This document shows, one piece after another, positions 7,568-16,517 of a stretch of DNA of 33,861 nt. How positions within the stretch are numbered: the stretch's first letter is position 1; each line of letters begins with the position of its first letter. The position numbers were made by a program, and so were the translations under genes. The notes under the pieces were generated by a model, which was given only the letters and a program-made list of their open reading frames with translations, did no database searches and was not told where the DNA came from. This DNA comes from Flavobacteriaceae bacterium (GTDB lineage: Bacteria > Bacteroidota > Bacteroidia > Flavobacteriales > Flavobacteriaceae): positions 1 through 33,861 of the forward strand of contig JABDLA010000049.1 of NCBI GenBank assembly GCA_013001965.1, read 5' to 3'.

Positions 7568-8893
7568 ATGGCCGAATACAAAAGACCAACTTCCGAGGCA
7601 GAGTTTCAGGAGAATTTTAAGCAGAAAAATCCATTGATGAATGATACGCAGGCGTATTATGAAAGTTCAAGATGTTTGTTTTGCTATGATGCACCCTGTA
7701 TTCAGGCTTGTCCGACACATATCGATATCCCGCTTTTTATCAAACAAATTCATACTGATAATGTGACTGGAGCTTCGAAGACGATTTTTGAAGCCAACTG
7801 GTTAGGAAACGCATGTGGCATTGTATGCCCTACAGGAGTTTTATGCGAAGGTGCTTGTGTTTATAATCATCAGGACGTTCCTCCAATTCAAATAGGCCGA
7901 TTACAAAATTATGCCACCAATAAAACCATCAATTCAGGAAAAGAACTATTCGAAAAAGGAGAAGCGAACGGTAAAAAAGTGGCTATTGTTGGGTCCGGTC
8001 CGGCAGGAATTGCCTGTGCGGCTGAACTAAGCGTGATGGGTTATGAGGTTGATATTTTTGAGGCTAAAGAAAACCCTTCGGGACTTACTGTCCATGGGAT
8101 CGCACCTTATAAAATTACCAATGAAGAGGTTTTGAAAGAGGTAAAATATTTACAGGATCAGCTCAAATTTAATATTCATTATAATTCCGCAATTACTTCA
8201 AAAGAGCAGATCAAGGATCTTGAATCGAAATATGATGCCATTTTTATTGGTGTTGGTCTTGGCCAAACGGCTGAATTGAATTTAAAAGGTGAAAATAACG
8301 AAGGTGTTGTCGGAGCGGTTGAATTTATTGAGGAATTACGAATGAAACATCATCGGGTCAAGGTTCCTAAATCGGTTGTTGTTATCGGTGGCGGCAATAC
8401 TGCCATGGATGCAGCCTCCGAAGCAGCCAGAATGGGTGCTCGAAAAACCGTGTTGGCCTATAGACGATCCAAAGATAAAATGGGAGCCTATGGTTTTGAA
8501 TACGATCTGGCAATTAGTGCAGGCGTTGATAGTTTATTCAATGTTACTCCTCTGGAGATCGTTGGAAATGGTAAAGTTGAAGGCGTCAAATTTGCTAAAA
8601 CCGAAAATCAAAACGGAGAATTGAAGGTCAATATGAATAATGTTTTTATTGTCAAATGTGAAATGGTCATCAAAGCGACCGGTCAGGCAAAACAAGGTCA
8701 TTTTTATGATTTGATCGATGATCTTGAGATTGACAAGAGAACGAGAATTGTGGTGGATGACAAGACCTTTCAATGCTCGAACAAGAAATATTTTGCCGGA
8801 GGAGACGCCATTAATGGTGGCGCGGAAGTTGTAAATGCTGCTTATGATGGAAAAATGGCAGCTAGAGGGATAGATAACTGGCTTAACGAATAA
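7568..8893 (+). CDS. preT: NAD(P)H-dependent dihydropyrimidine dehydrogenase, FAD/Fe-S subunit PreT
   Basis: A 441-residue glutamate-synthase-small-subunit-like oxidoreductase. The N-terminal domain (about residues 30-105) carries cysteine clusters CLFCYDAPCIQACP and CGIVCPTGVLCEGAC for two [4Fe-4S] clusters. Next come an FAD-binding VAIVGSGPAGIACAAEL and an NAD(P)-binding VVVIGGGNTAMDAASEAAR, with a C-terminal FAD contact AGGDAINGGAEVVNAA. This corresponds to the N-terminal half of the mammalian dihydropyrimidine dehydrogenase. It passes electrons from NAD(P)H to PreA, encoded 18 bp downstream. The split two-subunit arrangement is the usual bacterial one. Cofactor preference between NADH and NADPH is not decided here. 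Confidence 0.93.
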   Translation: MAEYKRPTSEAEFQENFKQKNPLMNDTQAYYESSRCLFCYDAPCIQACPTHIDIPLFIKQIHTDNVTGASKTIFEANWLGNACGIVCPTGVLCEGACVYNHQDVPPIQIGRLQNYATNKTINSGKELFEKGEANGKKVAIVGSGPAGIACAAELSVMGYEVDIFEAKENPSGLTVHGIAPYKITNEEVLKEVKYLQDQLKFNIHYNSAITSKEQIKDLESKYDAIFIGVGLGQTAELNLKGENNEGVVGAVEFIEELRMKHHRVKVPKSVVVIGGGNTAMDAASEAARMGARKTVLAYRRSKDKMGAYGFEYDLAISAGVDSLFNVTPLEIVGNGKVEGVKFAKTENQNGELKVNMNNVFIVKCEMVIKATGQAKQGHFYDLIDDLEIDKRTRIVVDDKTFQCSNKKYFAGGDAINGGAEVVNAAYDGKMAARGIDNWLNE

Positions 8894-8911
8894 AAAAGAA
8901 AAGACACTATT

Positions 8912-10240
8912 ATGGTTGACTTATCGATAAATTTTGGAGGAATTAAAGCACCTAACCCGTTTTGGTTGGCTTCGGCCCCTCCAACGAATTCAGGATATCA
9001 AATTATGAAAGCCTTTGATGCAGGTTGGGGTGGTGCTGTCTGGAAAACCCTTGGTGTTCCGGTTGTAAATGTATCAAGCCGCTATGGATCTGTGAATTAC
9101 AGAGATACCCGTATGATGGGTTTCAATAATATTGAGTTGATCACCGACAGGCCATTAGAGGACAATCTTCGTGAAATTGAAGAGGTAAAAAAATATTTTC
9201 CAGATCATGCTGTGATCGCTTCACTCATGGTGGAAAGCCGTGCTGAATGGGAACAGATCATAAAAGATGTTGAAAACGCCGGGGCCGATGGTATCGAATT
9301 AAATTTTGGATGTCCGCATGGTATGTGCGAACGCGGTATGGGATCGGCTGTTGGTCAGGAACCGGAAGTCCTTAAGACTATTGTTGAATGGGTTAAAGAA
9401 GCAGCGACGATTCCTGTAATTACTAAACTTTCACCAAATATATCTCATATTACCGATCCCGGACTTGCCGCTGTTCAAGGTGGTACAGATTCCATCTCAT
9501 TGATTAATACGATTAAGAGTATTGTTGGTATTGACTTGGATTCGTATGCACCATTACCAATTGTTGATGGCAAAGGAACAAATGGGGGTTATTGTGGACC
9601 TGCCGTAAAACCCATTGCGATGCATATGATCAAAGACCTGGCTCAGCATCCGGAGATAAGCAAGGTGCCAATTTCAGGAATTGGTGGCGTTGAGACCTGG
9701 CGTGATGTGGTTGAGTTCATATTGTTAGGAGCAACTTCTGTGCAAGTCTGTACGGCAGTGATGCATTACGGATTTGGAATTGTGCGTGAAATGGAAGCTG
9801 GCTTACGTCAGTTCATGGAAGAGAAAAATTATTCAACCATATATGATTTCGCCGGAAAGGCCTTACCCAATGTCACTGAATGGAAGCATCTTAATTTGAA
9901 ATATAAAGTTGTTGCTGAGATCAATGAAGATAAATGCGTGGGATGTGAGTTGTGCTATATTGCCTGCGATGATGGCGCCCATCAGGCCATTGCCTTAAGT
10001 GATGATGCTACGAATCGAATTCCATCGATTATTGAAGAAAACTGTGTTGGCTGTAATTTATGTTCTCTGGTTTGTCCGGTTGAAGATTGCATAAGCATGG
10101 TAAAAAGGGATGATGGAACTGAGCATGTGACCTGGGATGAACGCACCCAAAATGATGATATTCCGGTGACCTTCAATGATGACAGGGCAGGAGGTAAAGG
10201 CCATTATGTGCCCCTACCGACCGATGCCCTTAAAAAATAA
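8912..10240 (+). CDS. preA: Dihydropyrimidine dehydrogenase catalytic subunit PreA (FMN, two 4Fe-4S)
   Basis: A 442-residue protein with a dihydroorotate-dehydrogenase-like FMN barrel (about residues 1-310) and a C-terminal ferredoxin domain (about 335-395). The barrel begins with FGGIKAPNPFWLASAPPTNS. It has the catalytic loop NFGCPHGMCERGMG, where C134 corresponds to the active-site cysteine of mammalian DPD, and GIGGVETWRDVVEFILLGA for phosphate binding. The ferredoxin part has CVGCELCYIAC and CVGCNLCSLVCP, each with CX2CX2CX3C spacing. It reduces the 5,6-double bond of uracil or thymine with electrons from PreT. It is the last gene of the pathway cluster; the following hydrolase gene starts 11 bp later. 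Confidence 0.94.
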   Translation: MVDLSINFGGIKAPNPFWLASAPPTNSGYQIMKAFDAGWGGAVWKTLGVPVVNVSSRYGSVNYRDTRMMGFNNIELITDRPLEDNLREIEEVKKYFPDHAVIASLMVESRAEWEQIIKDVENAGADGIELNFGCPHGMCERGMGSAVGQEPEVLKTIVEWVKEAATIPVITKLSPNISHITDPGLAAVQGGTDSISLINTIKSIVGIDLDSYAPLPIVDGKGTNGGYCGPAVKPIAMHMIKDLAQHPEISKVPISGIGGVETWRDVVEFILLGATSVQVCTAVMHYGFGIVREMEAGLRQFMEEKNYSTIYDFAGKALPNVTEWKHLNLKYKVVAEINEDKCVGCELCYIACDDGAHQAIALSDDATNRIPSIIEENCVGCNLCSLVCPVEDCISMVKRDDGTEHVTWDERTQNDDIPVTFNDDRAGGKGHYVPLPTDALKK

Positions 10241-10251
10241 AGGAGTTTTAC

Positions 10252-11229
10252 ATGCCAGTAGTGACCTCCCATTACCAAGCACCACTTCTTTTTAAAAATG
10301 GGCACATTGCCACGATCTATTCGGGTTTATTTCGAAAAGTGAATGCCATTCAATCGGAACGCGAACGACTACTCTTACCCGACGGTGATTTTATAGATTT
10401 AGATTGGAGCTTTTCCTCAGCGACTGCTAATCGATTGGTAATTCTTCTCCATGGACTGGAGGGGGATGCCGACAGGCCTTATATGCTGGGAAGTGCCAGG
10501 CTTTTTAATGCGAACAACTATGATGTGGTCCGTGTTAATTTTAGAGGTTGTAGCGGTGAACCTAATTCAAAATACAGGTCGTATCATTCGGGTGCCACTG
10601 ATGATCTTAATGACATTATTCTATGGATTCTTGAAACAAAAAAATATGATGAGCTCTACATCAAAGGATTCAGCCTGGGAGGAAACATCGCCTTAAAGTA
10701 TTTGGGTGAAGGTAATGAAATTCCGAAAGAGATAAAGGCAGCTATGGCAGTGTCGGTTCCGTGCAGCTTAGGCGGATCTTGTACAGAACTTCATACATTA
10801 AAAAACAGGCTTTATCATGACCGATTTAAAAAACATCTCATTGCTAAACTAAAGCAAAAATATGAACAGTTTCCTTCAATGGTGACCCGAGATCAAATCA
10901 AATCAATACGAACACTTAAAGATTTTGATGACGTTTATACGTCCAAGGCACATGGGTTTAAAGATGCCGACGATTATTACAAACAATGCAGCAGTCTTCA
11001 ATTTTTGCATAACATCAAAGTTCCAAGCTTGATATTAAATGCAAAAAACGATTCTTTTTTATCAGATGATTGTTATCCTGAAAACAAGGCAGCAGAGAAC
11101 TCAAAACTGTATCTTGAAATACCAACCTCAGGCGGTCATGTTGGTTTTTACCAAAGCAATAATCTTTATTATAATGAGAAAAGAAGCCTTAACTTTTTTG
11201 AAGAAAAAGGGCATTCTAATTTTTCGTAA
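10252..11229 (+). CDS. YheT-type alpha/beta hydrolase
   Basis: A 325-residue alpha/beta hydrolase. The N-terminal block APLLFKNGHIATIYSGLF is characteristic of the YheT/ABHD1-3 group. The oxyanion-hole turn LLHGLEGDADRPYMLGSA and the catalytic triad are visible: S141 in GFSLGGN, D267 in LNAKNDSFL and H296 in SGGHVGFY. The substrate is unknown; family members are lipases or esterases of uncertain role. An AAGGAG at 10240-10245, six bases before the ATG, is a rare clear Shine-Dalgarno in this window. It begins 11 bp after preA and could be read through from the pyrimidine operon, but no pathway role is evident. Confidence 0.85.
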   Translation: MPVVTSHYQAPLLFKNGHIATIYSGLFRKVNAIQSERERLLLPDGDFIDLDWSFSSATANRLVILLHGLEGDADRPYMLGSARLFNANNYDVVRVNFRGCSGEPNSKYRSYHSGATDDLNDIILWILETKKYDELYIKGFSLGGNIALKYLGEGNEIPKEIKAAMAVSVPCSLGGSCTELHTLKNRLYHDRFKKHLIAKLKQKYEQFPSMVTRDQIKSIRTLKDFDDVYTSKAHGFKDADDYYKQCSSLQFLHNIKVPSLILNAKNDSFLSDDCYPENKAAENSKLYLEIPTSGGHVGFYQSNNLYYNEKRSLNFFEEKGHSNFS

Positions 11230-11275
11230 CTTTATCTTCCTTTAAATCCCTTCCTCAGAACTCAAAATTATCAAT

Positions 11276-11899
11276 ATGATTGTACTACTGGACAACGGTC
11301 ATGGCAGTCTTATCAATGCAGTATACCAAACCCCCGGTAAACGTAAAGACTGGCTTGACAAAGGCATTATTTATGAAGGCGAATTTAATCGCGCCATCGT
11401 AAACGGAATTATTGAGGAATTAACCTTTATGAAAATTCCTTATGTGAACATCGCTCCCGAATATCGCGATGTGCGTTTGCAAACACGCATGAATCGCGCA
11501 AATATATATCCGAAGGCCAAGAGTTTCTATTTAAGCGTGCATTCCAATGCAGGTGGTGGTCATGGTAGCGAAATGTATACTTCGCCAGGCGATACGAAAA
11601 GTGACAAAATTGCAACCATATTTGGTGAAGAGTACAAAAAGGAGTTTCCAAATAGAAAATTAAGGACAGATTTTTCAGACGGTGACCTGGACAAAGAGGC
11701 CAAGTTTCATGTGCTTATTAAATCCAAAATGCCAGCTATTCTCACCGAAAGTTTCTTCATGGATAATTTCGAGGAATTCAATACTATTTTAAATACGAGG
11801 GCAGGTCGGCGACAAATCATCAATTATCATGTTAAAGCCATCGTCCGAACGAAAGTTGAGATATTCAATGAACCCATGCCGACTAATTTTATGCCTTGA
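11276..11899 (+). CDS. N-acetylmuramoyl-L-alanine amidase (amidase_3), apparently without signal peptide
   Basis: A 207-residue zinc amidase of the Amidase_3 family. The zinc ligands are visible as H9 in LLDNGHGS, E34 in IIYEGEFNRA and H89 in YLSVHSNAGG, and the catalytic glutamate is E158 in AILTESFFMDN. The mature fold starts at residue 1, so there is no Sec signal peptide or anchor, unlike most cell-wall amidases. It could be a stand-alone cytoplasmic or phage-derived enzyme, or be exported by another route; no phage genes lie nearby. A TAnnTTTA-like box at 11227-11234 is a weak candidate promoter. Confidence 0.85.
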   Translation: MIVLLDNGHGSLINAVYQTPGKRKDWLDKGIIYEGEFNRAIVNGIIEELTFMKIPYVNIAPEYRDVRLQTRMNRANIYPKAKSFYLSVHSNAGGGHGSEMYTSPGDTKSDKIATIFGEEYKKEFPNRKLRTDFSDGDLDKEAKFHVLIKSKMPAILTESFFMDNFEEFNTILNTRAGRRQIINYHVKAIVRTKVEIFNEPMPTNFMP

Positions 11900-11934
11900 G
11901 AACAACGTTAAAAAGGTTAAATATTGTCGGGGCT

Positions 11935-11942
11935 TACCTTTG
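11935..11942 (+). promoter_or_regulatory. Candidate Bacteroidota -7 box upstream of the TonB receptor gene
   Basis: TACCTTTG matches the TAnnTTTG consensus of Bacteroidota housekeeping promoters exactly. No TTG lies at the expected 17-23 bp upstream; only a TTA is close, at 11908-11910. If real, it gives a leader of about 60 nt before the ATG at 12011. Confidence 0.4.
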
Positions 11943-12010
11943 CAGAGCGATCTTTTTTATAAATTGGAGAAAATTAATTCCACTAATCTTTTTTTAGCTC
12001 GGTATTCTAT

Positions 12011-14764
12011 ATGAGGTCGATTTTTTCCTTCTTTTTAATCTTGAGTTGTGTCTTGGCTTCATCTCAAAATAATACTGACACCTTATCCCTCACATTCGAG
12101 AATAAGACATTGAAGGAAATTATTCTTGAAATAGAATCAAAAACAAACTATCAATTTTTCTTTAAGGACGAATGGTTAGGATCAAATACAATCAGTGGCA
12201 ATTATGTAGATCAATCGATTGAATTTATTCTTAGCGACATTTTTAAAGATACCATTCTCAATTTCTTCATTCAGGACCAAAGCAGGATCATCCTAACAGA
12301 AAATGTTTTGATCCGTGATAAGATTCCGGATACGAAACCGGAAGCTGTAGATGATGCTCAACCAATTAATATAAGTACACCGGTAGTTATTGAAGAAACG
12401 ATCGATACAGACGAAACTGAGACTGAAGAACCGCTAAAAATCGGCAAGGAAGAGGTGGTTGAAGTTCAGACGAAATATACCATTAGCGGTTTTGTTCGGG
12501 ATTTAGGAACCAACAAACCAATGGCCAACGTAGCGATAACAGTCAGAGGTACGGGAATTGGGACATCAACTGATGCCGATGGATTTTATTCTTTGCAATT
12601 GGAAGCTGGTTCCTATGTTTTAGTAACCAATTCCTTAAATGCCAAGGACAGTCGAAAACGAATTGTTGTTTATAATGATGGAGAGGTTAATTTTAATCTT
12701 GAAGAGAATATCGAAACCCTGCAAGAAGTATTGGTGGAAGCTGAAATAGATCGAAACGTAAAGGAGGTCATCACCAGTGTGACAAAGATTGATATAGAGC
12801 GTATTAAGAACATTCCTTTGGTATTGGGTGAACGCGATATTTTAAAAGTGGCGACAACTTTGCCTGGAATTTCAACGGCTGGAGAAGGCTCCAACGGCTA
12901 TAATGTAAGAGGAGGGAAGACCGATCAAAATCTTATCATTCTTGATAATGCAGCCATCTATAATCCGTCGCATTTCTTCGGAATTTTTTCAGCGATCAAC
13001 CCCTTTACCACAGGCAAGGTCGATATTTATAAGGGAAATATTCCGGCTGAATATGGCGGCCGACTTTCTTCGGTGTTTGATATTACAACAAAGGATGCCG
13101 ACACCAACGCGTTTAAAGGAGAAGCGTCTATTGGTCCGGTAACCTCTAATCTTATTGTTGAGATCCCGGTAGTGGAAGGTGAATCCGGTTTGATGCTGGG
13201 TGGCCGAAGCACCTATTCCGGCTGGATATTGCGTGCTTTGGATGAAGAATCTTTAAGGAATAGCGAGGCCTCGTTCTTTGATGTCATTGGGAAATACAAT
13301 CATAAGATCAATGACAATAACACCATTAAAGCCACGGGCTATTACAGCAAGGACAAATTCAGTATCACTTCCGATTCGATCTATGGTTATAGTAACAGAC
13401 TTGTTTCTGTAGGATGGGATCATAAGTTCAATGATGATTTAAGATCGAGTGTAACACTAACCAATAGCGAGTATCAATTTGACATAGCATATGATGGTGA
13501 TTTCAATACAGATTTTGATTTGAATTATAAAAATAATGAGACCGAACTGAAGATCAAATTCGATCAGATTTTGAATGATGATATCGCCTTAACATATGGT
13601 TTGGCATCAAAATTATATGCCATACATCCTGGAAATTTTGACCCTTTAAACAGCGACTCCGATCTTGTTCCAATTGCTATTCGAAAGGAGCGAGGCTTGG
13701 AATCGGCAGCCTTTGTTTCAGGAAGTTTTGAGGTGAATGACGAACTCGCTTTCGATGCCGGACTGCGTTATTCATTATTTGGATTTCTGGGAGAAGGTGT
13801 CCAACGTATCTATGAACCGGGAATGCCCAAAAGTGAAGCAACCCTGATTGAAACATTGGAGTTTGGTAATAATGAATTTATAGAGACTTTTGATGGAATT
13901 GAAGCCCGGCTGTCTGCGCGTTATTATCTAACAGAGGACTTTTCGGTAAAAGCCAGTTATAATAATACCTACCAGTACATTCATACCTTATCGACAAATA
14001 CAACGGTTTCTCCAACAGATACCTGGAAATTATCCGATAGAAATATAAGGCCACAACGAGCGGAGCAATATGTGCTGGGATTCTATAAGAATTTTGATGA
14101 TCATAATTATGAAGTCAGTGTTGAAGCCTATTACAAGAACTATGATGACATTCTGGACTATAAGGTAGGTGCCCAACTATTGTTAAATGAGACTCTGGAA
14201 ACAGAAGTACTTCAAGGCATAGGCAGGTCACATGGGATTGAATTTTTAGTCAAGAAAAACAAGGGACGCTTCAATGGCTGGATTGGGTATACCTATTCGA
14301 AAACCGAATTAAAACTTGATAGTGAATTTGCTGAAGAAAGGGTAAATAATGGAGACTATTTCCCTGCAAATTATGATAAGCCACATGATTTCAACGCGGT
14401 GATCAATTATAAAATGACACAGCGTTTTAGTTTTTCAGCAAATTTTGCATATCAAACAGGAAGGCCAATTACCTATCCTATTGGAACCTATATGTTCAAC
14501 AATGCTGAGTATACATTGTATAGCGATCGAAATAAATTCAGGATACCTGATTATTTCAGGCTGGATATAGGATTTAATTATGAAGGTAATCATAGGATCA
14601 AGAAGATTGGGCAAAGTTTTTGGAATTTGTCCATTTATAATGTTCTGGGAAGAAATAATCCATATTCGGTTTATTTCGTGACTGAAGACGGGCAGGTTAA
14701 GGCCTATCAGAACTCGATATTTTCAATCCCTGTGCCAACCTTGACCTTTAATTTTAAATTTTAA
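12011..14764 (+). CDS. TonB-dependent outer-membrane receptor with STN and carboxypeptidase-regulatory domains
   Basis: A 917-residue outer-membrane receptor. Order of parts: Sec signal peptide (about 1-19); STN domain (about 24-100, with LTFENKTLKEIILEIE); an acidic, Pro/Thr-rich linker (about 103-155); a CarboxypepD-reg-like beta-sandwich (about 157-230, YTISGFVRDLGTNKPM); the plug (about 235-360, with YNVRGGKTDQNLIILDNA and YKGNIPAEYGGRLSS); and a beta-barrel ending in the aromatic-terminated strand TLTFNFKF. The STN domain is known from receptors that signal to FecR-type anti-sigma factors, but no FecR or ECF sigma gene is visible here. Ligand unknown. The next two genes follow at 16 bp and with a 4-bp overlap, forming an outer-membrane set. 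Confidence 0.9.
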   Translation: MRSIFSFFLILSCVLASSQNNTDTLSLTFENKTLKEIILEIESKTNYQFFFKDEWLGSNTISGNYVDQSIEFILSDIFKDTILNFFIQDQSRIILTENVLIRDKIPDTKPEAVDDAQPINISTPVVIEETIDTDETETEEPLKIGKEEVVEVQTKYTISGFVRDLGTNKPMANVAITVRGTGIGTSTDADGFYSLQLEAGSYVLVTNSLNAKDSRKRIVVYNDGEVNFNLEENIETLQEVLVEAEIDRNVKEVITSVTKIDIERIKNIPLVLGERDILKVATTLPGISTAGEGSNGYNVRGGKTDQNLIILDNAAIYNPSHFFGIFSAINPFTTGKVDIYKGNIPAEYGGRLSSVFDITTKDADTNAFKGEASIGPVTSNLIVEIPVVEGESGLMLGGRSTYSGWILRALDEESLRNSEASFFDVIGKYNHKINDNNTIKATGYYSKDKFSITSDSIYGYSNRLVSVGWDHKFNDDLRSSVTLTNSEYQFDIAYDGDFNTDFDLNYKNNETELKIKFDQILNDDIALTYGLASKLYAIHPGNFDPLNSDSDLVPIAIRKERGLESAAFVSGSFEVNDELAFDAGLRYSLFGFLGEGVQRIYEPGMPKSEATLIETLEFGNNEFIETFDGIEARLSARYYLTEDFSVKASYNNTYQYIHTLSTNTTVSPTDTWKLSDRNIRPQRAEQYVLGFYKNFDDHNYEVSVEAYYKNYDDILDYKVGAQLLLNETLETEVLQGIGRSHGIEFLVKKNKGRFNGWIGYTYSKTELKLDSEFAEERVNNGDYFPANYDKPHDFNAVINYKMTQRFSFSANFAYQTGRPITYPIGTYMFNNAEYTLYSDRNKFRIPDYFRLDIGFNYEGNHRIKKIGQSFWNLSIYNVLGRNNPYSVYFVTEDGQVKAYQNSIFSIPVPTLTFNFKF

Positions 14765-14780
14765 GACCCATTGATTTAAG

Positions 14781-16517
14781 ATGAAGAAAGTAATAGTTAC
14801 AATTTGCATTTTGATTTTAAACAGCTGCTTAAGCTGGGGTCAGTATGTGCTCAAGAATGTGGAAGATGTGAATTGGTATTCTAATATTCCACAGGAGGAA
14901 CTATTTATCAACCAAAATGCGACAACTCTATTAGCAGGTGAACAATTACAGTTTACTACGCATTGTTTCAATGCGCTGACCAAAATTTATTCGAAAAACA
15001 GTAAAGTCGCTTATGTAGAGCTAATAGGTCAGGACAAAATTATTTTTAAACAGAAGATAAAATTAGATAATGGTATTGGTCAGGGTGATTTTTTTATTCC
15101 GGTCGATATCACTACCGGAAACTACAAATTAATTGGCTATACCCAATGGATGAAAAACGGCCAAGCCGGTCATTATTTTGAAAGTGATCTCTTGATCATT
15201 AATCCTTATGAGCCTATTGAATTTAATGAAGATGCTGCCCTAATTCAAAATGATCTGTCAGAAACATCTAGTGAATGGATCGCTCTTGAAATGGATTCAA
15301 AGGAATATGGCGAACGATCACGGGTTAAACTGACCATAAAAAGTTTGAAGATGTCCTTGGCTTATGGGAATTTTGCGCTTTCAGTGAGGAAGGTCGATGA
15401 ACTTTCTGCCTATTATAAAAATGACATTTACGATCTGAACAAATCTAAGTTTTCAAAAACCAATGCTAACCGTACAAAAACAGTGGGTGAGACCATATTT
15501 TTGCCTGAGTTCAACGGTGAGATGATTACCGGAACGGTATTAAATAAATCAACAAATAGTTTGGTGGCCGGGAAAAAAGTGGTTTTGTCCATATTAAGTA
15601 AAGAAGCATTTCAAGACGTCAGCACGACCAATGAAAAAGGCCAGTTCTTTTTTCAGATCAAGGATTATTTTTCCAATTCAAATGCGCTGTTCCAGGTACT
15701 TGGTGAGGATCGTGAGAATTACAAAATTAAATTGAATGACCATCAGTCAATAGAATATGCTGAATTCAAATTTGATGATGTTAATCTTAATCCGAAGAAC
15801 GAGTTAAATATTATTGAGCGAAGTATTCAGAATCAAATTCAAATGGCCTATGACTTTTCTGAAAACCATAAACGTGTTCAACCCGATTTGCCCGAAGCAT
15901 TTTTTGGCAATCCGAAACTCAATTTTAAGCTTGATGATTATAAGCGCTTTCCAACAGTTGCTCAGACCTTGGTCGAAGTTGTAGATCAGGCCTGGCATGA
16001 ACGTCGCGCTGGAAAGAAGCGCTACATCAAGGTTAGAGAACGGCTGAATTCACCTTATTTTGGAGACAATCTCCTTCCGCTGGTTGTTGTTGACGGAGCC
16101 TTTATTCAGGATCATGAACCGATCTTGAACTATGACGCTAAGCTGGTTGAAGAGATCGATGTATATCGGGATGAGTATTATTATGGTAAGGACGTTTACC
16201 AGGGCATTGTGTCCATTAAAACGAAGAATGCTGATTACTACGAGTCGATGACGGGTGACTATTTAGAAGTCAAGAAATTATTTCGGCCAAATTTAAAAAC
16301 GCAATATTATAGTCCGAATCACGAGGCCGAAGCCGAGGCACGTATTCCTGACGAACGATTTCAGCTGTACTGGGAGCCTGTATTATCCTTAGAACAGCAA
16401 CAAAAAGAGATCGAGTTCTATAGCTCGGATGTGAAAGGCATCTTTGAGATTTCATTAAAAGGCTTTACTAATTCTGGGCAGCCGATTACAATTACAAAAT
16501 ACTTTGAAGTTAAATGA
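14781..16517 (+). CDS. Secreted protein with macroglobulin-like N-terminus and TonB plug-like C-terminus, no barrel
   Basis: A 578-residue exported protein that I do not recognise as a named family. It starts with a hydrophobic signal; C16 in ILNSC could make it a lipoprotein, or cleavage could follow SWGQ. Residues about 30-145 (FINQNATTLLAGEQLQFTTH and a GNYKLIGYTQWMKNG hairpin) resemble the MG2 domain of alpha-2-macroglobulins. A middle segment (GTVLNKSTNSLVAGKKVVL then TTNEKGQFFFQI) resembles a carboxypeptidase-regulatory sandwich. Residues about 428-485 (LPLVVVDGAFIQD, EEIDVYRDEYYYGK, QGIVSIKTK) look like part of a TonB receptor plug. No barrel follows. Its stop overlaps the next start by 4 bp, so the two are probably made together and work with the upstream receptor. 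Confidence 0.6.
   Translation: MKKVIVTICILILNSCLSWGQYVLKNVEDVNWYSNIPQEELFINQNATTLLAGEQLQFTTHCFNALTKIYSKNSKVAYVELIGQDKIIFKQKIKLDNGIGQGDFFIPVDITTGNYKLIGYTQWMKNGQAGHYFESDLLIINPYEPIEFNEDAALIQNDLSETSSEWIALEMDSKEYGERSRVKLTIKSLKMSLAYGNFALSVRKVDELSAYYKNDIYDLNKSKFSKTNANRTKTVGETIFLPEFNGEMITGTVLNKSTNSLVAGKKVVLSILSKEAFQDVSTTNEKGQFFFQIKDYFSNSNALFQVLGEDRENYKIKLNDHQSIEYAEFKFDDVNLNPKNELNIIERSIQNQIQMAYDFSENHKRVQPDLPEAFFGNPKLNFKLDDYKRFPTVAQTLVEVVDQAWHERRAGKKRYIKVRERLNSPYFGDNLLPLVVVDGAFIQDHEPILNYDAKLVEEIDVYRDEYYYGKDVYQGIVSIKTKNADYYESMTGDYLEVKKLFRPNLKTQYYSPNHEAEAEARIPDERFQLYWEPVLSLEQQQKEIEFYSSDVKGIFEISLKGFTNSGQPITITKYFEVK

Noticed and set aside
11276-11899. Prophage remnant marked by the amidase
   Set aside because: No holin, tail, capsid or integrase genes or attachment-like repeats lie nearby.
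11829-12014. 61-codon frame between the amidase and the TonB receptor
   Set aside because: It starts inside the amidase gene, runs over the candidate promoter at 11935 and resembles no protein.
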